Below the pieces are notes generated by a model, which was not told the origin of the DNA, did no database searches, and worked only from the letters and a program-made list of their open reading frames with translations. Below are positions 33,651 through 40,312 of a stretch of DNA of 64,000 nucleotides, in pieces (the stretch's first letter is position 1; each line of letters starts with the position of its first letter). The position numbers and the translations under genes were made by a program. Source of the DNA: JAWXBK01 sp040878185 (GTDB taxonomy: Bacteria; Pseudomonadota; Alphaproteobacteria; Dongiales; Dongiaceae); NCBI GenBank assembly GCA_040878185.1, contig JBBDMS010000033.1, positions 33,075 through 97,074 on the forward strand. The letters run 5' to 3'.

Positions 33651-34613
33651 TCAGCTCATCGGGATCGCGCAATCGTCGGTGAAATCGGATTCGATGCCCT
33701 GATTGCCGATATCGCCGCGCGGCCGGTTGGCGCCGGGCGGTCCCTGTGCGATCCGCTCGGCGATCTGGTTGCGCCATTCGCCGCGCGGCTGGGCCTGGAT
33801 GAAATCGGCGCCGCTCAGGCTCAGCAGTTCCGGATTGGCCTCGAGCCTCAATGCTTCCTGCCATTGCTTGCGCGCATCGGACTCGCGCCCGGCGCGCCAG
33901 TACGCATCGCCGAGATGGCTGCGCAGTTCCGGATGGGTCGGCTCGAGCAGCACCGCCTGGCACAGCGGCGGCAGCGCCTCGCGATAGGCGCCCATTTCGT
34001 AGAGTGCCCAGCCGAGCGTATCGAGCGTCGCGGAATCGATCATGCCGACGGCGACGACCTCGCGGATCATGTCGAGCGCCGCGCGCAGATTGCGCCGCTG
34101 TTCGACCCAGCTATAGGCGAGATTGTTCATGCCGAGCAGGCTGCCGCCATCGGCCGCCTTGCGATACCAGTATTCGGCCAGATCCTTGTTGATCGGCACC
34201 CCGAGGCCGAAATCATAGTGATAGCCGAGCGCGCTCGCCGCCTCGGCATTCCCGGCCGATGCCGCCATACCGTAGAACTCGGCCGCCGCCTTGTGATCCG
34301 TCGGCCCACCCAACCCGTTGGCCGACATGATCCCGAGCCCGTAGGCCGCATCCGGATCGCCATCGGCCGCGAGGTCCTCGAAGATCTCGCGCGCGCGCAG
34401 ATAGTCACCGCGATCGTAGGCGGCCCAGCCATCCTCGCTGGTCGGCGCACTCAGGGTCTCCGAACCGGACGCATCGCCAGCTGCATTCTCGTCCGTCTGC
34501 GCCCGAAGCTCGCCCGAGGCGAAACCGAGAGCGAGCAGCGCCGGCAAAACCATCGCCAACAGAATCCACAGAATTGGCCGCCGGATCGGATAGACTGGAC
34601 GCATGATGCGCAT
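33651..34613 (-). CDS. Exported tetratricopeptide/Sel1-like repeat protein
   Basis: 320 residues with a signal or anchor segment (ILWILLAMVLPALLALGFASG), then an acidic linker and Sel1/TPR repeats from about residue 60: DGDPDAAYGLGIMSANGLGGPTDHKAAAEFYGMAASAGNAEAASALGYHYDFGLG and YWYRKAADGGS are Sel1 units; later DTLGWALYEMGAYREALPPLCQAV and SHLGDAYWRAGRESDARKQW are TPR units. Such proteins scaffold envelope complexes; partner unknown. A second Met three codons on could be the start. Divergent from the DUF482 gene. Confidence 0.85.
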   Translation of the reverse strand: MRIMRPVYPIRRPILWILLAMVLPALLALGFASGELRAQTDENAAGDASGSETLSAPTSEDGWAAYDRGDYLRAREIFEDLAADGDPDAAYGLGIMSANGLGGPTDHKAAAEFYGMAASAGNAEAASALGYHYDFGLGVPINKDLAEYWYRKAADGGSLLGMNNLAYSWVEQRRNLRAALDMIREVVAVGMIDSATLDTLGWALYEMGAYREALPPLCQAVLLEPTHPELRSHLGDAYWRAGRESDARKQWQEALRLEANPELLSLSGADFIQAQPRGEWRNQIAERIAQGPPGANRPRGDIGNQGIESDFTDDCAIPMS

Positions 34614-34730
34614 CGTTGCCGCCGTTCCCTCGTCTGTCGTTCGACCGGTCCCCCCGGTTCACAAAGCCGCACGCGACATTTCCGGCGTCGCGTCCCATTA
34701 CTGCAAGCTCGCAGCTTCGAGAGCATAACG

Positions 34731-35903
34731 ATGCCGGACGGACGCGAAACGCCGAAGGCCAGACTGGTCGGCGATCTGGGCGAAATCGGGGCGAGCCGCT
34801 GGAATGCGCTCGCCGGCAGCGCCAATCCGTTTCTGCGTTACGAGTTCCTGCATGCGCTCGAGGAATCCGGCTCGGTCGGCGGCGAGACCGGCTGGATCCC
34901 CCAGCATCTGGCGATCGAGGACGAGGAAGGCGCCCTGCTCGGCGCCGTCCCGCTCTATATCAAGGGCCATTCTTACGGCGAATACGTGTTCGATCATGGC
35001 TGGGCCGAAGCCTGGCAGCGCACCGGCCACGATTATTATCCGAAGCTGCTGGCCGCCGTGCCGTTCACGCCGGTGCCGGGGCCGCGCCTTCTGGTCGCAA
35101 CCGGAGAAGGCGCGGAGCAGCGGCGGCTCGGTGTCGCCGAGACGTTGATCGCGGCGGCGCGGCAACTCGGCGTTTCCTCGCTGCATGTCAATTTCGTCGA
35201 TGCGCCCGATATCGCGGCGCTCGAGGCGGCGGGCTATCTGATACGGCGCGGCTATCAGTTCCACTGGGACAATCGCGGCTATCGCAGCTTCGAGGATTTT
35301 CTCGGCACGCTCGCCTCGCGCAAGCGCAAGGCGATCCGCAAGGAGCGCCGCGCCGTCGCCGATCAGGGCATCGCGATCGAGCGTCTCACGGGCGACGATA
35401 TCAAGCCGACGCATTGGGATATTTTCTACCGGCTCTATACCGGCACCAGCGACCGCAAATGGGGCTGGCCCTATCTGACGCGCGATTTCTTTCACCGGCT
35501 CGGCGCTGCGATGGCCGATCGGGTGATGCTGGTGCTGGCGTTTCGCGACGGCACGCCAGTCGGCGGCGCGCTCAACCTGATCGGCGCGGATGCACTCTAT
35601 GGCCGCAACTGGGGCGGCGACGAGAGCATACCCTTCGTGCATTTCGAAGCCTGCTATTACCAGGCGATCGAGTTCGCGATCGAGCGCGGCATCGCGCGCG
35701 TCGAGGCCGGCGCACAGGGCGAACACAAGATCCAGCGCGGCTATCTGCCGATCGAGACCGCGAGCGCGCACTGGATCGCCGATCCGGGATTCCGGCACGC
35801 GGTCGCCGATTTCCTCGAGCGCGAAACCGCCAGCGTCCGGCGCGACATCGAGACCCTCAAAGGCTTCGGGCCGTATCGGGCGGACGACAGGAGCGCGAGT
35901 TAA
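34731..35903 (+). CDS. DUF482/GNAT-fold protein (peptidogalycan biosynthesis-like)
   Basis: 390 residues. The opening ASRWNALAGSANPFLRYEFLHALEESGSVG, EYVFDHGWAEAW, PKLLAAVPFTPVPGPRLL and RGYQFHWDNRGYRSFEDFLGTLASRKRKAIRKERR are typical of the DUF482 family, and the C-terminal half (DGTPVGGALNLIGADALYGRNWG, HFEACYYQAIEFAIERG) has an acetyltransferase fold related to FemABX enzymes. Proposed to transfer an acyl or aminoacyl group; the acceptor is unknown. It is separated from the TPR gene by a 117-base divergent promoter region. Confidence 0.85.
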   Translation: MPDGRETPKARLVGDLGEIGASRWNALAGSANPFLRYEFLHALEESGSVGGETGWIPQHLAIEDEEGALLGAVPLYIKGHSYGEYVFDHGWAEAWQRTGHDYYPKLLAAVPFTPVPGPRLLVATGEGAEQRRLGVAETLIAAARQLGVSSLHVNFVDAPDIAALEAAGYLIRRGYQFHWDNRGYRSFEDFLGTLASRKRKAIRKERRAVADQGIAIERLTGDDIKPTHWDIFYRLYTGTSDRKWGWPYLTRDFFHRLGAAMADRVMLVLAFRDGTPVGGALNLIGADALYGRNWGGDESIPFVHFEACYYQAIEFAIERGIARVEAGAQGEHKIQRGYLPIETASAHWIADPGFRHAVADFLERETASVRRDIETLKGFGPYRADDRSAS

Positions 35904-35977
35904 CCCCCGCCGCCCTTGCCGCGCGGCGCGACAGGGGCCAGCATCGCGATATTGATTCCAGCCGATGGAGAATCCCC

Positions 35978-36871
35978 TTGCCCCGCGACACGACCCCCTC
36001 GAGTGCCATTCTCGACCGTTCTGCGAGCCTCGATTCGATCGGGGCGGCACTCGACGAATTCGGTTTCGCCGTCATCGAACGCGCCGCCGACACGGCCACG
36101 ATGGACCGGCTCCATGCCGATTTCGATCCCTATTTGGCGGCGGTCCCGCTCGGCAAAACCGACTTCGCCGGCTATCGCACGCGACGGATCAACAATCTGC
36201 TGGCGAAGTCGGCGGCCTGCGGCGAGCTCGCGATGCATCCCCTCGTGCTCGGGATCTGCGAGCGCGTGCTACTGCCTTACTGCGTGCGCTTTCATCTGCA
36301 CGTCACGTCGCTGATCGAGCTGCAGCCCGGCGAGCGCGCACAGGGGCTGCATCGCGACGGCGCGATCTATCCGGTCCAATTCCCGTCGATCCCGATGACG
36401 CTCGCCAGCTTCTGGGCCTGCACGGACTTCACCGCCGAGAATGGCGGGACCAGCGTCGTGCCGGGCAGCCATCGCTGGGCGCACGATCGCGAACCGCGCG
36501 CCGAGGAGATCGTGCCGACGGTGATGCCGCGCGGCTCGGTCCTGCTTTATACGAGCAATCTCATTCACGGCAGCGGCGACAACCGTTCGAACGGTCCGCG
36601 GCGCGGCATGGCGCTGCATTACAATCTCGGCTGGCTGCGGCAGGAAGAGAACCAGTTTCTCTCGCTGCCGCCCGAGATTGCGCGCAATCTGCCGGAGCCA
36701 TTGCAGCGCCTGGTCGGCTACGATTTCGGTGCGCCCTATCTCGGCTTTGTCGAGGCGGGCCACCCGCTGACGCTGTTGCGCGCGAGCACGCAAGCCGACA
36801 TGGCGCGCACGAGCCCGGAAGCCGACGCACGAAACGCCGCGATCAAGCCGATCGTCGTCCGCGAAGGGTAA
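35978..36871 (+). CDS. Phytanoyl-CoA dioxygenase (PhyH) family protein
   Basis: 297 residues, Fe(II)/2-oxoglutarate dioxygenase of the PhyH type. The iron-binding HXD appears in GLHRDGAIYP and the distal His in NLIHGSGDN, with the 2-oxoglutarate-binding Arg in the GPRRGMALHYNLGWLR stretch. Related members hydroxylate phytanoyl-CoA, ectoine or other small molecules. No ATG is in frame; a TTG eight bases after GGAG, giving LPRDTTPSSA, is the best start. Lies 74 bases after the DUF482 gene, possibly co-transcribed. Substrate unknown. Confidence 0.85.
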   Translation: MPRDTTPSSAILDRSASLDSIGAALDEFGFAVIERAADTATMDRLHADFDPYLAAVPLGKTDFAGYRTRRINNLLAKSAACGELAMHPLVLGICERVLLPYCVRFHLHVTSLIELQPGERAQGLHRDGAIYPVQFPSIPMTLASFWACTDFTAENGGTSVVPGSHRWAHDREPRAEEIVPTVMPRGSVLLYTSNLIHGSGDNRSNGPRRGMALHYNLGWLRQEENQFLSLPPEIARNLPEPLQRLVGYDFGAPYLGFVEAGHPLTLLRASTQADMARTSPEADARNAAIKPIVVREG

Positions 36872-37029
36872 GCGGGCGCAACAACGCGGGCGCCGAATCC
36901 CGACCCAATTCCCGGACGCCGCGCGGTTTTTTCTAAAGCGTCGCCCCGCCTTTTGCGCGGGCGCATGGCGGAGCGGGTCGCGAGCGCCTATATCCCCACT
37001 TCCCTTATTTGTTCTTCGAGGTCGCGAGG

Positions 37030-37764
37030 ATGATCCGGGTTCTCTGCTGGAACGCGCATCTCAGGCGGGCGCCGCTCGACGGGCTGCAGGCGTTGCTCGA
37101 GCAGGAACAGCCGCAGGCGATCGCGTTCCAGGAAGTCAGCGAGGCGATGCTGATCGACCTGCAGGCAACCGGGCGCTATCGCACCCATGTCGCGAAAGAC
37201 CGGCGCTGGGCGGAAACGCCGGCTTATCTGATCGTCGGCGCCGAGACCGACGTGAGCGGCACCTTGTACGAGGTCAACGGCAGCGGTGACATTACGCGTT
37301 CGATCGTCGGCCGCATCTGCCGCTGGGCCGAATGTATCGAAACGCAGCTGGTGCGGATCGAGGCGCTCGATCTCGAAATCGTCAATCTGCATCTGACGAC
37401 CGGCGTCGGCCCGATCGCCCGCGCGAACCAGCTTCGCGATCTGCTGCGACGCATATCGCCGGCGCGCCGCACCATCGTCTGCGGCGATTTCAACTGCTTC
37501 GGTTACGGGATTGGAAAAATCGTCGGACCGCTCTGCGCGTTCCGCGCCAAAGACTACGTACTCGACGAGCGCAACCTGATCGGCGCGGTCTTGCGCGATT
37601 ACGGGTTGACGCCACTCGCCTTGCATCAGCCGACATTTCCGAAAGCGCGGCTCTATCTCGACCAGGTCGCGGTCACCGGCGATCTCGCCGGCGCCCATGC
37701 CCGCGTGCGCGACGAGACGTTCGGCTCCGACCACCGCCCGATCGTGATCGAGTTGGTGGGGTAG
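37030..37764 (+). CDS. Endonuclease/exonuclease/phosphatase family protein
   Basis: 244 residues of the EEP fold. Metal and catalytic motifs: LCWNAHLR (Asn), AIAFQEVS (Glu), IVNLHLTTG, TIVCGDFNCFG (Asp-x-Asn) and the final SDHRPIVIEL (Asp-His). Such enzymes hydrolyse phosphodiesters of nucleic acids or lipids; the metal-dependent substrate here is unknown. Start at the ATG after GAGG. Its stop codon lies two bases from the left copy of the 45-bp repeat, so before island insertion this gene and clpA met tail to tail with a two-base gap. Confidence 0.88.
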   Translation: MIRVLCWNAHLRRAPLDGLQALLEQEQPQAIAFQEVSEAMLIDLQATGRYRTHVAKDRRWAETPAYLIVGAETDVSGTLYEVNGSGDITRSIVGRICRWAECIETQLVRIEALDLEIVNLHLTTGVGPIARANQLRDLLRRISPARRTIVCGDFNCFGYGIGKIVGPLCAFRAKDYVLDERNLIGAVLRDYGLTPLALHQPTFPKARLYLDQVAVTGDLAGAHARVRDETFGSDHRPIVIELVG

Positions 37765-37766
37765 TT

Positions 37767-37811
37767 CTACTCCACCAGCGCCGGCAGCTTGGGCTTCTTC
37801 GCCGGCGGCAG
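37767..37811. repeat. Left 45-bp direct repeat (attachment-site-like), copy of the clpA 3' end
   Basis: Perfect 45/45 copy of the sequence at 40268-40312. Read on the minus strand it spells the last 14 codons of clpA (ending KKPKLPALVE) plus the TAG stop, but has no clpA gene attached. It marks the outer edge of the low-G+C two-gene island. Confidence 0.93.
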
Positions 37812-37832
37812 AAGACTTAATCGTCGATACTC

Positions 37833-38690
37833 CTAATGCGCCCTTAACACTTGATAGGGAACATTTTCGGACTCCCAATCTCTAATTGAATCATAAATAC
37901 CTGTTGAGACAAATTCCTCAATACCGAATATAGCTCGAAACTCCAATTCAATCTTCGATCGCCAAACTTGGTGCTCTTTTAGCTTACCAAAGCAATGCAA
38001 TAATCCTATTCCTAGAATTTGAATTGCATCATGCCCATTGCAGAATACTGACAAGAGATGGTCGCGGGTAGGGCGGAAACTACTCCGAAGAAAGGCCTCG
38101 GAAGCGGCTCGTGCTTTCGGAGAGGAATTCCTAAGCACTGCTTCAATTAAAAGCCCATCATTACATTTAAAATCTTTCACGGAAATAAACTCAAAATCCA
38201 AATCCACAAACTTCAGCGCCCAGCCGTTGCGCCCTGACAACCATCTCAATGTGGCAATTGGCAAGCAGTTTTCTAAAACCAAATCTCGAATCCGGTTGGG
38301 CTCACCAAATGACTCCGAATATCGAGCAGGATCGCCCTTCGATTCCAAAACTTTAACAAAAGCTCTAGACATGAACATTGTCATGTCGAGATCATGATGG
38401 TCCGTATGTATTAGGGAATCGCAATCGTGCGAAACTCCGTCTACTGAATCATAATCGAGATCTACCAAGGCTAGAACGCCAGGGAAAGCGTCGCCTTCCA
38501 GAAATTTCAATGCCTCAATTGCGTTACCCTTTCCATAGCAAATTACGACGCTACAGGCACTCTCATCGATAAATTTCCCCAAAGTTTCGCTATCGTTTGA
38601 CCCTTCCAATAGAAAAAAGCTGCCTTTGTGGTTCTGGCGTTCCATTCGGACTTGGGCGGCTATGTCCCAACCATCAATGTACTGTTCCAT
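37833..38690 (-). CDS. DUF4435 (TOPRIM-like) nuclease-type effector, AriB-like
   Basis: 285 residues of the DUF4435 family, which has a TOPRIM fold. The acidic residues are E29 in FFLLEGSND and the D77-x-D79 pair in LALVDLDYDS; HTDHHDLDMTMF is the family's TD-x-HD-L/E block. In PARIS systems the DUF4435 partner AriB is the effector released from AriA, acting as a tRNA-cleaving nuclease that stops phage growth. Here it follows the ATPase gene by 13 bases. The ATG giving MEQYIDGWDI is preferred; a TTG 36 bases upstream would overlap the ATPase stop. AT-rich codon use sets it apart from neighbours. Function is inferred from family and pairing. Confidence 0.82.
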   Translation of the reverse strand: MEQYIDGWDIAAQVRMERQNHKGSFFLLEGSNDSETLGKFIDESACSVVICYGKGNAIEALKFLEGDAFPGVLALVDLDYDSVDGVSHDCDSLIHTDHHDLDMTMFMSRAFVKVLESKGDPARYSESFGEPNRIRDLVLENCLPIATLRWLSGRNGWALKFVDLDFEFISVKDFKCNDGLLIEAVLRNSSPKARAASEAFLRSSFRPTRDHLLSVFCNGHDAIQILGIGLLHCFGKLKEHQVWRSKIELEFRAIFGIEEFVSTGIYDSIRDWESENVPYQVLRAH

Positions 38691-38703
38691 AGCAAGGCTC
38701 GCG

Positions 38704-40080
38704 CTACTCGACCGGAGCCAGCTCAACAGACAAATTATTATAACGTCGTCCTATCAACTGAGGGGAATGTGTAGCTAAAATCACATCAAAATCATTCAAA
38801 CGAATAATTCGATCAATATCGTCCAAAAAGCTCTTCTGCCAGCTAACGTGGAGGGATAGCTCAGGCTCGTCTATTAGAATGAGAGAGTTTCTCTGCACCT
38901 CAAATAAGAGCTCAAATAGCAAGATTAACCGATGCTGCTCCCCTGACGACAGCTTATCCAACGGGATGTCGTCGTCTCTGTCTGAGATCAACCGGTATCC
39001 CGTCTTTCGTTCGATATTAATGCGTTTATTGAGGAAGCGTTCATTGACGAGTTCTTGAAACAAGCTAACTCGATTCAGAAGCAAATCAAAAACACGCAGC
39101 TTTTTTGATGTATCCTCGATGTATATCTCTAAGACTTTTGCAACATCCTTTTCAATATTGCCCACATGTATAGCGACTGATTCAAAGCTCGTATCAAGTA
39201 TTCCAAGCTGCATAAGGTTCTTACGCTTGTCATCAAGATTATTTAGCTGCAGTTGGATTTCATTTTGTGAAAGCTTACCTTGCCCTCTGTTCTCGACGAC
39301 GCGACGAGGAAACGTACGGTCCAATGTTTGAGACAAGTTGGCGCTCTCTGTAAGGGTGCCACGGATGATCTCAACGAGCTTTTCAGCTTTTTGGGTAACT
39401 GCAAGGCGTGAACGATCTCGACTTCTAACTCTGTGCTCATAAAACTCTGTCGACTCGCTTGCTTGACTAGCGAGATTCAACAATCTCTGTGTTTCAATGA
39501 GGTGGCATTCAGTCGAAGAAACAAGAGCTTGAAACTGCGGGGGCTCATTCGCCGCGCCAGACTTCGAGAAGGCCTCTGGCAGATGTGCCCCGTACTGCTC
39601 TAAGACATCGTCGATCGAGAGCTCTTCGCCTGTGTAGTCATCCGTCCAAGTATGAGGGCCGCTCCGGGAGAGGTTCGGAACGAAACGGTCAATCAAATCG
39701 TATCGATGAGCAGGAATAGCAGGTTGTTTCGGCGTCCATTTTTCGGTCGTCCCATTCGGGGCCCGATAACTAATTTCAATGTCGGCAATTTTCTGAATTT
39801 CATTTGAGCGCCGAAGTTTTATTGTGCGGGTAGTTTCATTTCTCTTAACGACAACCACTTCGCCACTGGTGAAACTGAAGGTTAGCGTTCTGAAAATTGT
39901 GTCCCTGAAAAGGGAGAATCGTTTGTTGAAAAACGCCTCTATGAGCTTAAGACAAACCGTCTTCCCCAACCCATTAGGGGCGAGAATAGCCGTAATATGA
40001 TGCTCGATGTTGAGAGGAATTCGATGATTGAACTGATTAAATAGTCCAGTCACCTCGAACTCTCGTAGGCGCGTGGGCAT
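38704..40080 (-). CDS. AAA_15 family ATPase, AriA-like
   Basis: 458 residues of the ABC/SMC-like AAA_15 group. Walker A is APNGLGKT at 34-41, the signature LSSGEQ at 377-382, Walker B LILIDEPELSLH with D404/E405, and the switch His in ILATHSPQLI near the C-terminus; a helical coiled-coil region lies between about 180 and 350. In PARIS, AriA forms a sensor scaffold that holds AriB until a phage anti-restriction protein such as Ocr is detected. Pairing with a DUF4435 gene is the diagnostic feature. It has a strong GGAGGAG ribosome site; a GTG just upstream is an alternative start. Other DUF4435-linked ATPase systems exist, so PARIS identity needs structural confirmation. Confidence 0.82.
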   Translation of the reverse strand: MPTRLREFEVTGLFNQFNHRIPLNIEHHITAILAPNGLGKTVCLKLIEAFFNKRFSLFRDTIFRTLTFSFTSGEVVVVKRNETTRTIKLRRSNEIQKIADIEISYRAPNGTTEKWTPKQPAIPAHRYDLIDRFVPNLSRSGPHTWTDDYTGEELSIDDVLEQYGAHLPEAFSKSGAANEPPQFQALVSSTECHLIETQRLLNLASQASESTEFYEHRVRSRDRSRLAVTQKAEKLVEIIRGTLTESANLSQTLDRTFPRRVVENRGQGKLSQNEIQLQLNNLDDKRKNLMQLGILDTSFESVAIHVGNIEKDVAKVLEIYIEDTSKKLRVFDLLLNRVSLFQELVNERFLNKRINIERKTGYRLISDRDDDIPLDKLSSGEQHRLILLFELLFEVQRNSLILIDEPELSLHVSWQKSFLDDIDRIIRLNDFDVILATHSPQLIGRRYNNLSVELAPVE

Positions 40081-40267
40081 CACTTCTCCTCCCAGTGGAA
40101 CGGAGGGTATGCCGATGGGATTGAGATATGCAACTGTAAATTAACTTAGGCGGGACCGGAGTGTTAGCCATAATTGGTAGCAGAAGCGAGCTACATTGTG
40201 ACTATATTGAGCAGAGCAACCCCGCTTAAAATCATTCAGTCTTCCTGCCCCACTTAGACGTCCACCC
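40081..40267 (-). promoter_or_regulatory. Upstream region of the AAA_15-DUF4435 pair
   Basis: 187 bases between the ATPase start and the right repeat, with about even base composition. A strong ribosome site GGAGGAG lies just before the start. TTTACA and TATAGT-like hexamers occur, but none at proper spacing that I can defend. No third gene or integrase fits. Confidence 0.4.
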
Positions 40268-40312
40268 CTACTCCACCAGCGCCGGCAGCTTGGGCTTCTT
40301 CGCCGGCGGCAG
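40268..40312. repeat. Right 45-bp direct repeat, the functional clpA 3' end
   Basis: Identical to the left copy and starting exactly at the clpA stop codon. The element therefore carries, or was duplicated with, the end of its target gene, the way tRNA-gene integrators restore theirs. Confidence 0.93.

Larger units (their letters stand above)
37767..40312. mobile_element. Compact integrated defence element between clpA-derived direct repeats
   Basis: A unit of 2501 bases (one repeat copy plus interior) inserted at the clpA 3' end. The interior is much lower in G+C (roughly 45% by eye) than both flanks and has different codon use. It carries only an AAA_15 ATPase and a DUF4435 protein, both on the minus strand, with 21 bases after the last stop and 187 before the first start. 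The 45-bp repeats match exactly, and the right copy keeps clpA intact. These are hallmarks of site-specific integration, but no recombinase, transposase or terminal inverted repeat is present, so mobilisation in trans, or loss of the enzyme, must be assumed. Confidence 0.8.

Noticed and set aside
38704..40080. Identification of the ATPase as an OLD-family nuclease or a RecF/SMC housekeeping protein
   Set aside because: It has no TOPRIM domain of its own (OLD would), and it is paired with a separate DUF4435 gene in a foreign-composition island.
37765..40267. Island as an IS element or transposon
   Set aside because: No transposase, no terminal inverted repeats; the 45-bp direct repeat is too long for a transposition target duplication and matches a gene end.
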